Positions 17,073-26,145 of a DNA stretch of 64,000 nt are shown piece by piece (positions within the stretch are counted from its first letter, which is position 1; each line of letters starts with the position of its first letter). The notes under the pieces are model-generated. The model saw only the letters and a program-made list of their open reading frames with translations, was not told the origin of the DNA and did not search any database. The DNA is from an uncultured Eubacteriales bacterium (GTDB lineage: Bacteria; Bacillota; Clostridia; Peptostreptococcales; Anaerovoracaceae). Position numbers and translations under genes: made by a program. The stretch spans positions 1-64,000 of the forward strand of contig CADAEH010000007.1 in the NCBI GenBank assembly GCA_902786855.1, read 5' to 3'.

Positions 17073-18431
17073 GTGAAGATCATCGTGATTGGGACCGGAA
17101 AAGTCGGCAGTCTTCTTATAGAACAGCTGGCTCAGGAAGGGCATGAGATCGTAGCGATCGACCATAATGAAAAAAAGCTCACAGACCTGCAGAATGAACT
17201 CGATGTACTCTGTCTGGTCGGGAATGCAATAGACCGATCTGTGCTTATGGAAGCCGGTGTCGGTACGACTGACCTTGCTATCGCAGCAACAGACAGTGAT
17301 GAGGTCAACATGCTGTGCTGTCTTCTGGCGAAAAAGCTCGGAGCCTCTCATACCATTGCGCGTGTACGCAAGCATGAACTCGCAGACGAGATCGCTATGT
17401 TTTCTGAAGACATGGGATTATCCATGACCATCAATCCTGAACGCTATGCTGCTCAGGAGATCTTCCAGCTGCTGAGATTCACAGGATTGATGTCTGTAGA
17501 GAGTTTTGGACACGGTCTGTTCGAGATAATAGAATTCCGCCTGAAGGACGAAGGTCCTGCCACCTCAATGACACTCAGAGAACTTGCTATAAAGAATCGT
17601 TCAAAAGCACTGGTATGCGCAATCAGGAGAGACGGAGAGACGATCATTCCTGACGGCAATGCAACTCTAAGGGCAGGTGACATCATTTGTTTTGCTGCTC
17701 AGCCTAAGGAGGCTGAACAATTTCTCCAGATGTGCGGTATCAGAAGCCGCATGCCAAAGCATGTGATCATTATAGGTGCCAGTCGGACAACCTATTACCT
17801 TATCCGCATGATGCGCCGCATCGGTATGAATCCGGTGGTCATTGAGAAAAGCGCTGCGATGGCCGAGGCATTCAATCAGGAAAGTCCTGAAGCTCTCGTC
17901 ATCAATGCCGACGGGACCAACCGTGATACATTGGACGAAGAGGGGCTTGATGCAACAGACGCTTTTATCGCCCTTACAGGAACTGACGAGGTCAATCTGC
18001 TTATGGGAATGTACGCACATAGAAAAGGCGTTGCAAAGGTCGTAACAAAAATTTCAAAAAGTAACATGCTTGATCTTATAGATACTTCGCATACGGGAAG
18101 TGTCGTATGTCCGCGTGATATTGTGTCAGATCGTGTCATAAGTTTTGTGCGTGCAATGGACAATGCCGGAGGCAGCAATGTTGAGACGGTATACCGCATT
18201 GCAGGCGGTACTGCAGAGGCGCTTGAGTTCAAGGTTAGCGATGAAAACAAAGACCTGACGGGGATCCCTCTGAAAGACCTGAGGATCAGGGACGGTGTTC
18301 TGCTGTGCGCTATACTGAGAAACGGCATGGTAGTGATCCCCCGCGGTAATGACACTATCGAACAGGGTGACCGTGTAGTCATCGTGACGACCATAAAACA
18401 GCTGACAGATCTCTCTATGATCCTTCAATAA
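17073..18431 (+). CDS. trkA: Trk potassium uptake regulatory subunit TrkA
   Basis: A 452-residue peripheral membrane regulator that gates TrkH. It contains two RCK units, each a Rossmann NAD-binding domain plus a TrkA-C domain: VIGTGKVGSLLIEQLAQEG at residue 4 and VIIIGASRTTYYLIRMM at about 231, with the TrkA-C halves at about 140-220 and 370-450. Length and order are standard. It starts with GTG behind a GTGAGG-type site and ends four bases before trkH, so the channel and gate genes are coupled. Confidence 0.95.
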   Translation: MKIIVIGTGKVGSLLIEQLAQEGHEIVAIDHNEKKLTDLQNELDVLCLVGNAIDRSVLMEAGVGTTDLAIAATDSDEVNMLCCLLAKKLGASHTIARVRKHELADEIAMFSEDMGLSMTINPERYAAQEIFQLLRFTGLMSVESFGHGLFEIIEFRLKDEGPATSMTLRELAIKNRSKALVCAIRRDGETIIPDGNATLRAGDIICFAAQPKEAEQFLQMCGIRSRMPKHVIIIGASRTTYYLIRMMRRIGMNPVVIEKSAAMAEAFNQESPEALVINADGTNRDTLDEEGLDATDAFIALTGTDEVNLLMGMYAHRKGVAKVVTKISKSNMLDLIDTSHTGSVVCPRDIVSDRVISFVRAMDNAGGSNVETVYRIAGGTAEALEFKVSDENKDLTGIPLKDLRIRDGVLLCAILRNGMVVIPRGNDTIEQGDRVVIVTTIKQLTDLSMILQ

Positions 18432-18434
18432 TCA

Positions 18435-19877
18435 ATGAAAACAAAAGTAGTAATCCATACAGTCGGATCAATAATGCTTGTTGAAGCTTGCCTGCTGATC
18501 ATCCCTGCCATTGTGGGGCTGATCTACCACGAGCAGGAATCTTTTCGTGCGTTTCTGATCTCCGCATGTGCTGCTGCAGCTGCGGGCGGAGCTCTCATCC
18601 TTATCAAATCAGAAGGCAGCAATGTATATGCGCGTGAGGGATTTGCCATAGTCGGTCTGTCCTGGATAATGCTCAGTCTCTTCGGCTGTCTGCCTTTTGT
18701 AATAAGCAGGCAGATCCCGAACTTTGTGGACGCGTTCTTCGAGACTGTCTCAGGATTCACAACAACAGGCTCCAGCATCCTCACCGACATAGAAGTACTT
18801 GATAAATCCATACTGTTTTGGAGGAGCTTTACCCACTGGGTCGGCGGCATGGGAGTCCTCGTATTCAGCATGATCATAATACCGCTTGGCGGCAAAAGGA
18901 GCATGCATCTTCTCAGGGCAGAGTCACCGGGGCCTTCTTCAGGCAAGCTGGTGCCTAAGATGCGCAATACCGCTCAGATACTTTACGGAATATATATTGC
19001 ACTGTCAGTGATCCTTCTGATCTTCCTGCTCGCAGGAGGCATGTCGTTATTTGACAGTCTCATAAATGTATTCGGAACGGCAGGCACGGGTGGTTTTTCC
19101 AACTACGGAGCCAGCATAGCTTATTTTGACAGCGAATATGTTGATGTCGTTATAGGGATCTTTATGATCTTATTCGGTGTCAACTTCAATCTTTATTTCC
19201 TGATCTTTCTGAAAAGGGGAAAGGTGGCGCTCCGAAGTGAAGAACTTCACTGGTATCTCGGCATCATAGCATTTGCGGTGATCACGATCGCAATCAATAT
19301 AAACAGCATTTACGGATCCGTTCATCAGTCACTGCGCCATTCATTTTTCCAGGTCGCATCTGTGATCACTACTACAGGCTTTGCAACGATGGATTTTGAT
19401 CTGTGGCCTCAGTACTCGCGCCATCTTCTGGTGATGCTGATGTTCATAGGAGCCTGCGCCGGAAGTACGGGCGGCGGGCTTAAGGTGTCCAGAGTCATTC
19501 TGCTGCTTCGTACGGTCAAAAGGGGCATGCGCAGGATGATACATTCAAAATCCGTTGAGAAGGTCCGTTTCGAAGGGCATATGATCGAAGAAGAGACCAT
19601 AAACACATGTCTGGTATATCTTGCCATCTACTGCCTTACAGGGGTTATAAGCGTTGTGCTGCTCTCTCTCAATAATTTTACTTTCGAAACCAATGTGACA
19701 GCTGTTATATCGTGCATGAACAACATAGGCCCGGGTCTGGGGATGGTAGGACCTACAGGTAATTTTGCAGCCTTCTCCGCATTCTCTAAGCTACTCCTGT
19801 CGTTTGACATGCTTGCTGGCAGGCTTGAATTCCTGCCGATCCTGCTGCTGTTTTCAAGTACTACCTGGAAACGCTGA
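18435..19877 (+). CDS. trkH: Trk/Ktr potassium uptake channel protein TrkH
   Basis: A 480-residue integral membrane protein of the Trk/Ktr/HKT superfamily with four repeated membrane-pore-membrane units. The filter-type pore loops are visible as VSGFTTTGSSIL, GTAGTGGFSNYG, VITTTGFATMD and MNNIGPGLGMVG, each centred on the conserved filter glycine. GGMGVLVFSM and GACAGSTGGGLK are further landmarks. It imports K+ under control of TrkA encoded immediately upstream. A strong terminator follows 26 bases after the stop, so the operon is just trkA-trkH. Confidence 0.96.
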   Translation: MKTKVVIHTVGSIMLVEACLLIIPAIVGLIYHEQESFRAFLISACAAAAAGGALILIKSEGSNVYAREGFAIVGLSWIMLSLFGCLPFVISRQIPNFVDAFFETVSGFTTTGSSILTDIEVLDKSILFWRSFTHWVGGMGVLVFSMIIIPLGGKRSMHLLRAESPGPSSGKLVPKMRNTAQILYGIYIALSVILLIFLLAGGMSLFDSLINVFGTAGTGGFSNYGASIAYFDSEYVDVVIGIFMILFGVNFNLYFLIFLKRGKVALRSEELHWYLGIIAFAVITIAININSIYGSVHQSLRHSFFQVASVITTTGFATMDFDLWPQYSRHLLVMLMFIGACAGSTGGGLKVSRVILLLRTVKRGMRRMIHSKSVEKVRFEGHMIEEETINTCLVYLAIYCLTGVISVVLLSLNNFTFETNVTAVISCMNNIGPGLGMVGPTGNFAAFSAFSKLLLSFDMLAGRLEFLPILLLFSSTTWKR

Positions 19878-19902
19878 CAAGCGAATAAAATTCTGTTTTA
19901 TC

Positions 19903-19933
19903 CCGCCGTTCCGCTCTGTGGAACGGCGGTTTT
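19903..19933 (+). terminator. terminator of trkA-trkH
   Basis: A perfect 10-base-pair GC-rich stem (CCGCCGTTCC at 19903-19912 with GGAACGGCGG at 19920-19929), a seven-base loop and then TTTT. Confidence 0.9.
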
Positions 19934-20019
19934 GCTTGGTGGGATACGCAGGTTGTTTATATGACTGAATAGTATAGAGTAAAGTTATAGTTTCATATTG
20001 CTTCGAAGGGAGGTTAATC

Positions 20020-21183
20020 ATGTTTAAGACTAAAGTTGGTTACAGTCAGAATGCAGATGCTTGCCTGAATGGTGCTGAAAGTGCAGCTATGGCAAAGCTT
20101 GCAGATGCTAAAGTGGGTCTTCTGTTCACATCATGTGTTCTTGATCAGGCAGAGGTTGTAAAAGGTATCAGAAGTGTAGCAGGTACTCATGTCCTGGGAT
20201 GCACTTCATCTGCTGCTATCTGCGTCAAAGACGGTTATCTGAACAGCGAGAACGGATACTCCGGGATCATGAGCTTTGGCGGCGATGTAGAAGTCGGCGT
20301 TGCCGGAGCTGCAAAGCAGGACGGCGAATGTGCCAGAGAGATAGGCAGAAAACTGGCTTGTGAAGCGATGAGCCAGCTCGGTGGGCTTGAGCCTGACTAT
20401 TTCTTCATGACTGCAAGCCCTGCAGAAGAGGAGAAATACATAGCCGGCATCCAGGATGTGATCGGAGATGTTCCTGTATTCGGAGGCTCAGCTGCAGATA
20501 ATACTGTTGAAGGAAAATGGAGCATAATATGCGATGATAAGATCTTTGCTGACGGATGCGCGATCGCTCTCTTCGCATCCAAAGCGCCTATGGCAAATCT
20601 GTATACAGGCCAGTTCCGCGAGTCAGATAACTTCGGTGTTATGACCAAGGTCGTGGATGACAGATGTCTGGTTGAGATCGACGGTGCTCCTGCGCTTAAG
20701 AAATACTGTGAATGGACTGGAAAAGCTGAGGCAGACTGCATGGGCGGGAATCTTCTTGTCGAGACCATTTTCAAACCTCTCGGCGTTAAGGATATTACCG
20801 GCAGAGTGACAGCTATCCGTCATCCGATGGCTGCAAATGACGATTGCTCGATGAACATCGGAGCACAGCTGATCGAGAAGACTGCTGTTATCCAGATGGA
20901 GATGACTCCTGATGAGATGGTCGCAGCTAACCCTAAGACTGTATGTGAAGTTGACGCCAAGCTCGATGGCGGAGCAGACTCATACTTCCTCGTTCACTGC
21001 GGCGGCAGAAGACTCGGGCTCCAGCTGGAAGGAAAGGAAGCAGAGATATATCCTGCAGTCAAAGAAGTTACAGGAGACAAGGAGTTCCTGATGGTATTCA
21101 CTTTCGGTGAATATGGTACAGCTGAGCACTCTGCAAATACTGTAGGCGGACTTTCACTGTCATTTACGGGATTCAAGGGCTAG
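20020..21183 (+). CDS. FIST domain protein
   Basis: A 387-residue protein with the FIST N-terminal domain (about 1-190; VGLLFTSCVLDQAEVVKGIR, LGCTSSAAICVKDGY) and FIST C-terminal domain (about 200-385), normally a signal-sensing pair proposed to bind small ligands such as amino acids. No output domain is fused, so it would be a free-standing sensor. AGGGAGG seven bases before the ATG gives strong translation. The aldehyde dehydrogenase follows 28 bases later on the same strand and the pair ends in a terminator, so a joint role in the metabolism of one compound is plausible but inferred. Confidence 0.82.
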   Translation: MFKTKVGYSQNADACLNGAESAAMAKLADAKVGLLFTSCVLDQAEVVKGIRSVAGTHVLGCTSSAAICVKDGYLNSENGYSGIMSFGGDVEVGVAGAAKQDGECAREIGRKLACEAMSQLGGLEPDYFFMTASPAEEEKYIAGIQDVIGDVPVFGGSAADNTVEGKWSIICDDKIFADGCAIALFASKAPMANLYTGQFRESDNFGVMTKVVDDRCLVEIDGAPALKKYCEWTGKAEADCMGGNLLVETIFKPLGVKDITGRVTAIRHPMAANDDCSMNIGAQLIEKTAVIQMEMTPDEMVAANPKTVCEVDAKLDGGADSYFLVHCGGRRLGLQLEGKEAEIYPAVKEVTGDKEFLMVFTFGEYGTAEHSANTVGGLSLSFTGFKG

Positions 21184-21211
21184 CTGAAGAGAGATAATAA
21201 GGAGATTTGCC

Positions 21212-22645
21212 ATGAAAATGTTCATTAACGGCATCCCTTGTGATGCTTCTGACGGAGTAACTATAGATGTAATAAATCCTGCTACCGGTGCTGTGGTCGA
21301 TACTGTTCCGGCTGCGACCAAGGAAGACGTTGACAAAGCGGTTGCATGCGCTAAAGCAGCTCAGAAAGAGTGGGCAGCTGTTCCTGTATCTGAGAAAGTA
21401 GAGATCATGTACAGATTCCTTGATATAGTCGATGATAACAAGGAAAAACTCGCACAGGTCCTCTCCCAGGAAACCGGCAAGCCTATAGTCGAAGCAAGAG
21501 CAGAGATCGGTAATATCAGGATCGGTTTCAGTGGATTCTGTGAAAAGGCTAAACACCTCTACGGAAATACTTTCCCTGCAGGTCTTGAACCTGGCCAGGA
21601 TAAGCATGTACTGATCACCAAGAAAGAGCCTATCGGAGTGATCGCATGTGTCATCCCGTTCAACTTCCCTTGTGATCTCTTTGATCAGAAGGTAGCGCCG
21701 ACACTTCTGGCCGGCAACGCTGCTATCGTAAAACCTTCGACAGACAACCCTCTGACACTTTGCATGCTGACTGAGATGCTCGGTCAGGCAGGAGTACTCC
21801 CTGGTGCTGTTCAGATTGTCACCGGCAGAGGAAGCAAGACCGGATCATGGCTGTGCGAGAATCCTGATGTTCACGGAATCACTCTCACAGGTTCGACAGA
21901 GGTAGGCATTGAGACATATCAGAGAGGCGCTGCTCATCTTGCACACATTGCTCTGGAACTTGGAGGAAATGATGCGTTCATAGTTCTCGAGGATGGGGAT
22001 GTTGATCTGGCTGTGGAAGAGCTCATCTGGGGTCGTATGTACAACACAGGTCAGGTCTGCTGCGCATCCAAGCGTTTCCTTGTCCATAAGAACAGAGTCG
22101 CTGAATTTACAGAAAAAGCAGTTGCAAGGATAAGCCAACTCAAGCAGGGTCAGCCTTCTGATGAATCCACACAGATCGGGTGCCTCATCAGCGAAGCCGC
22201 TGCCATCAAGGTCAAGGATCAGATCGATCTTACAGTCAAGCAGGGAGGTAAGATAGTTCTTGGCGGAGAGAGAGAAGGCGCATTTATTACTCCGACTGTA
22301 ATCGCCGGAGTTCCTAAGACTGCAGATGTTGCCATCGATATGGAGATATTCGGACCTGTAGTTCCGATAATAGAGTTTGAGACAGTTGAGGAAGCTGTTG
22401 AGATAGCCAACGGTTCAAAGTTCGGTCTCTGCGGATGTGTCTTTACCAGTGATATGAAGACTGCTGTCAAAGTCTGCAATGCTCTCGAATGCGGAGGTAC
22501 CATAATAAACGGGGCCAGCTTCTTCAGAAGCTTTGAGATGCCGTTTGGCGGATATAAGTATTCCGGCGTAGGTACTGAAGGCGTGATGTCCACATTTGAC
22601 GAAGTTACCAGAACCAAAACTATAGTTCTGAAGAACATTATTTAG
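21212..22645 (+). CDS. NAD(P)+-dependent aldehyde dehydrogenase
   Basis: A 477-residue classical aldehyde dehydrogenase. Key sites are GVIACVIPFNFPCDLF (cofactor cleft), ITLTGSTEVG, LELGGNDAFIVLEDGD with the general-base Glu, and GQVCCASKRFLVHKN with the catalytic Cys (one of the CC pair). It resembles succinate-semialdehyde and lactaldehyde dehydrogenases, but the substrate cannot be read from sequence. AAGGAG precedes the ATG. It follows the FIST gene and is convergent with an IclR regulator that could control it. Confidence 0.92.
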   Translation: MKMFINGIPCDASDGVTIDVINPATGAVVDTVPAATKEDVDKAVACAKAAQKEWAAVPVSEKVEIMYRFLDIVDDNKEKLAQVLSQETGKPIVEARAEIGNIRIGFSGFCEKAKHLYGNTFPAGLEPGQDKHVLITKKEPIGVIACVIPFNFPCDLFDQKVAPTLLAGNAAIVKPSTDNPLTLCMLTEMLGQAGVLPGAVQIVTGRGSKTGSWLCENPDVHGITLTGSTEVGIETYQRGAAHLAHIALELGGNDAFIVLEDGDVDLAVEELIWGRMYNTGQVCCASKRFLVHKNRVAEFTEKAVARISQLKQGQPSDESTQIGCLISEAAAIKVKDQIDLTVKQGGKIVLGGEREGAFITPTVIAGVPKTADVAIDMEIFGPVVPIIEFETVEEAVEIANGSKFGLCGCVFTSDMKTAVKVCNALECGGTIINGASFFRSFEMPFGGYKYSGVGTEGVMSTFDEVTRTKTIVLKNII

Positions 22646-22674
22646 AAATTGGATATGTCGATCATATAATAGAT

Positions 22675-22725
22675 AAGGGGTCTGCCATCACTGTATTATA
22701 CAGCGAAGGGCAGGCCCTTTATTTC
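22675..22725 (+). terminator. terminator of the FIST-aldehyde dehydrogenase unit
   Basis: A 12-base-pair stem with two G-U pairs (AAGGGGTCTGCC with GGGCAGGCCCTT) encloses a second small hairpin (CTGTA/TACAG), followed by TTTATTT. It lies between two convergent genes and fits best as a stop for the plus-strand transcript. Confidence 0.8.
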
Positions 22726-22750
22726 GTATGTTTCCTTGATTCAGCTGCCG

Positions 22751-23509
22751 TTACTCCATATAGCCGATACGCCTGGATAGCTGTGATGCCCATAGTTTGA
22801 CCTTATTTACAGTATCCTCCAGCCGGTCATCGGTTAGAACACTTACTGATCCGCTTGCACTTATTGCAGCTATCGGCAGACCACGATAATCATAGACCGC
22901 ACAGCCGATACATCTGTGACCTTGTTCATATTCTTCATCATCCATAGCCCAGCCCTGGAGACGCACCTGCCTCAGGTGACTGATGAATTCCCGGCGGTCG
23001 GTTATTGTATTAACGGTGTATTTCCTGAAGTCACACTTATCCAGAACATCTCCGAGTTCCTCCCTCGACATTCCGGCCATAAGGCACTTGCCTATTGAAG
23101 AGCAGAATCCAGGTGATCTGTGACCGATCTGTGTATAGAGCTGTGAGTTAGGATGGCCGTCCAGCTTCTCGATGTAGACTACATCCGCTCCGTCAAGTAT
23201 CCCAAGGTGAGCAGTCAGATCGAGTTCGCGTGTTATCTTGCTGAGGAATGGAGCTGCTTCAGTAAGCAGTTCAAGGTTGTTGATATGTGTGCCGGCGATC
23301 TCTACGAGCTTGAAACCGATGGTATAGGTGCCGGAGTCAGTTTTATGTACATAGGATCTGTCATGGAGAGCCCCGAGTATCCTATGAGCTGTACTCTTGC
23401 TGAGTCCGGTAGCGGCGGCGATCTCTGACAGAGTCATGGGAACACTTGCAGCAGAAAGAGCTTCCAGAATGTCAAATGCTCTTCCGAGAACGCGAATCTT
23501 GTCTTCCAT
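22751..23509 (-). CDS. IclR-family transcriptional regulator
   Basis: A 252-residue regulator with an N-terminal winged helix (about 5-65; MTLSEIAAATGLSKSTAHRILGAL) and the IclR effector domain (about 80-250; SIGKCLMAGMSREELGDVL, DDEEYEQGHRCIGCAVYDYRG). Members respond to small carboxylates and aromatic or sugar-derived acids. The ATG at 23509 is chosen because GGAGGGG lies six bases upstream; an ATG nine codons earlier lacks a site. It converges on the aldehyde dehydrogenase and is followed upstream by DUF6506 on the same strand, either of which may be a target. Confidence 0.9.
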   Translation of the reverse strand: MEDKIRVLGRAFDILEALSAASVPMTLSEIAAATGLSKSTAHRILGALHDRSYVHKTDSGTYTIGFKLVEIAGTHINNLELLTEAAPFLSKITRELDLTAHLGILDGADVVYIEKLDGHPNSQLYTQIGHRSPGFCSSIGKCLMAGMSREELGDVLDKCDFRKYTVNTITDRREFISHLRQVRLQGWAMDDEEYEQGHRCIGCAVYDYRGLPIAAISASGSVSVLTDDRLEDTVNKVKLWASQLSRRIGYME

Positions 23510-23682
23510 AGCAGCCCCTCCATGCTTAATATGCATCTGATTTATCCAATTATTTTACCAAATCACAACTTGAAGTGCCAGTGATTATATTTGTTGTCGC
23601 CTGCTGCCGCGAGCATAACACGAATGTGATGTTTTTATCCAAAATTATTAAGAATGAAGGTGTATAACAGATAAGCAAAAGC

Positions 23683-23715
23683 AAAACAGATGGAGATAAA
23701 TTCTCCATCTGTTTT
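23683..23715. terminator. terminator of the DUF6506 gene
   Basis: A perfect 14-base-pair inverted repeat (AAAACAGATGGAGA at 23683-23696 with TCTCCATCTGTTTT at 23702-23715) around TAAAT. It lies 20 bases beyond the stop of the minus-strand gene, whose transcript would end in a U run. The symmetry allows action in both directions. Confidence 0.88.
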
Positions 23716-23735
23716 CAACTTCGACAAAATGATTT

Positions 23736-24038
23736 TTATTTGAAAATTTCATCACCGCTCTTGTTGTCCAGTCCAGGGTGGATATCGAAGCGGACAGAGC
23801 CTACTCTTGCACGGCCATGGACAGCCTGATCTACCATATATGTACCGCGTATGCCGAATCCCCCGCACAACTCGATCGCTGTGCATCCCTTGTCTACCAT
23901 TTCAACTGCGGCTGCCGCAGCTTGCTCAAGTGTTGAAACACCGATGGTCGTGAGATTGATTTCCGGTGTATTTATTGTGGAGCGGTGTACAGACGGATCC
24001 GCCTCAGGAGCGAGAAAAATAAAAGCAGCATTCAACAT
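23736..24038 (-). CDS. DUF6506 family protein
   Basis: A 100-residue protein of the small DUF6506 family. It has a compact alpha/beta pattern with conserved AAFIFLAPEADP at the start and GCTAIELCGGFG in the middle. No catalytic role is known. AAGGAGG seven bases before the ATG and a strong terminator after it make it an independent gene. The IclR gene lies further on in the same direction beyond that terminator. A role as a small ligand-binding or stress protein would be a guess, so none is assigned. Confidence 0.78.
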   Translation of the reverse strand: MLNAAFIFLAPEADPSVHRSTINTPEINLTTIGVSTLEQAAAAAVEMVDKGCTAIELCGGFGIRGTYMVDQAVHGRARVGSVRFDIHPGLDNKSGDEIFK

Positions 24039-24170
24039 AGCATGACCTCCTTGTCCTTTTATATCTTTAATATCAAATATTATAACATGTACTTATACAT
24101 TTAGTATTTTTTTGGGATAATTTACAAATTAATGCTCATTGACAATCGCTCCCGCATATCATATATTTAA

Positions 24171-24294
24171 GCTGGTGAAAAAGGGAGTAGCTTGCGCATA
24201 GATGCGTGACATATTTCGTCAGTACGGGCATAGGCTCCGGGATATGTTGGAAGTAGCGAGACTTTTACCATAGTTTTGGTAAAGGTCTCTTTTT
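24171..24294 (+). promoter_or_regulatory. yybP-ykoY-like (Mn2+) riboswitch with terminator
   Basis: The leader carries the hallmarks of the yybP-ykoY aptamer: AAGGGAGTAGC near its 5-prime end (about 24181-24191), a CGTCAGTA segment (about 24218), a GGGC...CTCCGG hairpin, and AAGTAGCGAGACTTTTACC closing it. The last strand can pair either with GGTGAAAA at 24174 (aptamer stem) or with TGGTAAAGGTCTC (terminator), so ligand binding would favour read-through. Known yybP-ykoY RNAs sense Mn2+ and act as ON switches. The downstream Na/Pi cotransporter is an uncommon partner. Identification is by remembered consensus. Confidence 0.72.
24258..24294 (+). terminator. riboswitch-controlled intrinsic terminator
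   Basis: GAGACTTTTACCA (24258-24270) pairs over 13 positions with TGGTAAAGGTCTC (24277-24289), with one G-U pair, followed by TTTTT. Its 5-prime arm is shared with the closing stem of the aptamer upstream, which makes it conditional rather than constitutive. It ends 43 bases before the Na/Pi cotransporter ATG. Confidence 0.88.
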
Positions 24295-24337
24295 GGATAA
24301 TAAGCAAATCGTGTAATAAGAAAAGAGGATAAATATT

Positions 24338-26131
24338 ATGGATGCGGGAAACATCATATCGCTTCTTGGCGGAGTCGCGATGTTTTTGTTCGGAATGTCT
24401 GTAATGGGAGATTCGCTCAAAAAAGTCGCCGGAAGCAAAATGGAAATGGTGCTGTATAAGCTTGCCGGGAATACTCCTAAGGGCATACTGCTTGGTGCCG
24501 GAGTGACGGCTGTTATTCAGTCATCTTCTGCTACATCAGTAATGGTCGTCGGTTTCGTAAACTCCGGAATGATGACCGTAAAACAGGCCATTGGAATAGT
24601 GCTTGGCGCTATCCTCGGTACGAGCATAACAGGATGGATATTGTGTCTTAACAGCATCGGCGGTTCCGGAGCAAACGTGGCTGCGGTATTCAGTACAGAA
24701 ATACTGACAGGTGTGGTGGCACTGATAGGAATCGTGCTCTGGATGTTCTCCAAGAAAAATTCCACTAAGAATATTGGTGGTATCATGCTTGGCTTTGCGG
24801 TACTGATGTATGGAATGAGCATGATGTCCGGATCTATCGCGCCGCTCAGAGAAGATGAGCACTTCATACATATGCTGACAAGCTTTACTAATCCTGTTCT
24901 CGGCGTTCTGGCCGGTGTTCTGATCACAGCCGTTATTCAGAGCGCGAGCGCAGCTGTCGGTATCCTGCAGGCTCTTGCGATGACGGGCGCTGTTGAATTT
25001 GACATGGCATTTCCGATCCTTATGGGTATCGGAATAGGTGCATCCGTGCCGGTAATGCTGAGTGCACTCGGGGCGAGCACCAACGGTAAGAGAACAGCTT
25101 TTGTATACCTTATAATAGACATACTCGGAGCCGTTCTGTGCGGAACGATATTTTATGCTCTGAACGCAGTGATCGGTTTCAGCTTCATGACCAAAACGAT
25201 GAATATGGTATCAGTCGCATTGGTCAATACTTTATACAGACTGGCTACTGTCATCCTGCTGTCTCCTTGCACGGGCATTCTGGAGAGAATAGTATGTGCG
25301 ATCTTCCCGGAGGGAGAGGAAGCGGCTGCAGAGCAGGCGGATATGGACAGACTGGAAGTCAGATTCCTTGAGCACCCTACGCTCGCTCTTGCACAGACCA
25401 AGACAGTAATGGATTCGATGGCAGAAAAAGCTCTGGAAAGCGTCAATGCTGCTGTTGCCGCAAGGAGACAGTACAGTAAGGATGAGGTCAAAAAGGTGTT
25501 TGCTCTTGAGGGAACCCTTGACAGATATGAGGACAAGCTCGGCAGCTATCTGATCAAGATAACACAGAATCATCCGAATGAATCGCAGGCCAATGAGGTC
25601 AATAAATACCTCAGGGTACTGTCGGATTATGAGCGTATGTCCGATCACGCGAGGAATATAGGTGAAGCGGTAGAGGAGATCATTGAAAAAAAGATCAAGT
25701 TCTCAGTGCCTGCAGACAAAGGCCTCAGGATCCTGGAAAATGCCATATATGATATCGCGTATGTCACGATACAGGCATTTATAAATACTGATACTGAAAA
25801 GGCCCTGCTTGTAGATCCGCTTGAAGAGGTAATAGATGATCTTTGCGACGAGCTTAAGGCGGGACATATAGAGCGGACCGGAAGAGGTGAATGTACACTC
25901 GAGAATGGATTCGTTTATAACGATATACTGACAGACTACGAGAGAATAGCTGATCACTGCAGCAATGTAGCGCTGGACCTGCTGGAGGCAGAAAAAGAAG
26001 AATTCAGATCTCATGAGTATCACAAGAGCCTTGAATACAGACAGAACGATCAGTATAAGAGCTACTTCAATTATTACAAGGGGAAATACTCACTGAACGA
26101 TTCAGAATGGAGTAAGAGTGAGCTCTGGTAG
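24338..26131 (+). CDS. Na+/phosphate cotransporter family protein with PhoU-like tail
   Basis: A 597-residue membrane protein. Two NptA/Na-Pi repeats carry the paired motifs QSSSATSVMVVGFVNSG (about 66) and QSASAAVGILQALAMTG (about 205), within eight to nine hydrophobic helices up to about residue 320. The C-terminal 250 residues are a helical PhoU-like domain (repeated EYERMSDHARNIGE / DYERIADHCSNVA pattern). The usual role is sodium-driven phosphate uptake or efflux, or regulation of it. It is preceded by a riboswitch-like leader and followed 14 bases later by an acyltransferase gene. Confidence 0.92.
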   Translation: MDAGNIISLLGGVAMFLFGMSVMGDSLKKVAGSKMEMVLYKLAGNTPKGILLGAGVTAVIQSSSATSVMVVGFVNSGMMTVKQAIGIVLGAILGTSITGWILCLNSIGGSGANVAAVFSTEILTGVVALIGIVLWMFSKKNSTKNIGGIMLGFAVLMYGMSMMSGSIAPLREDEHFIHMLTSFTNPVLGVLAGVLITAVIQSASAAVGILQALAMTGAVEFDMAFPILMGIGIGASVPVMLSALGASTNGKRTAFVYLIIDILGAVLCGTIFYALNAVIGFSFMTKTMNMVSVALVNTLYRLATVILLSPCTGILERIVCAIFPEGEEAAAEQADMDRLEVRFLEHPTLALAQTKTVMDSMAEKALESVNAAVAARRQYSKDEVKKVFALEGTLDRYEDKLGSYLIKITQNHPNESQANEVNKYLRVLSDYERMSDHARNIGEAVEEIIEKKIKFSVPADKGLRILENAIYDIAYVTIQAFINTDTEKALLVDPLEEVIDDLCDELKAGHIERTGRGECTLENGFVYNDILTDYERIADHCSNVALDLLEAEKEEFRSHEYHKSLEYRQNDQYKSYFNYYKGKYSLNDSEWSKSELW

Positions 26132-26145
26132 CGATATCATATATC

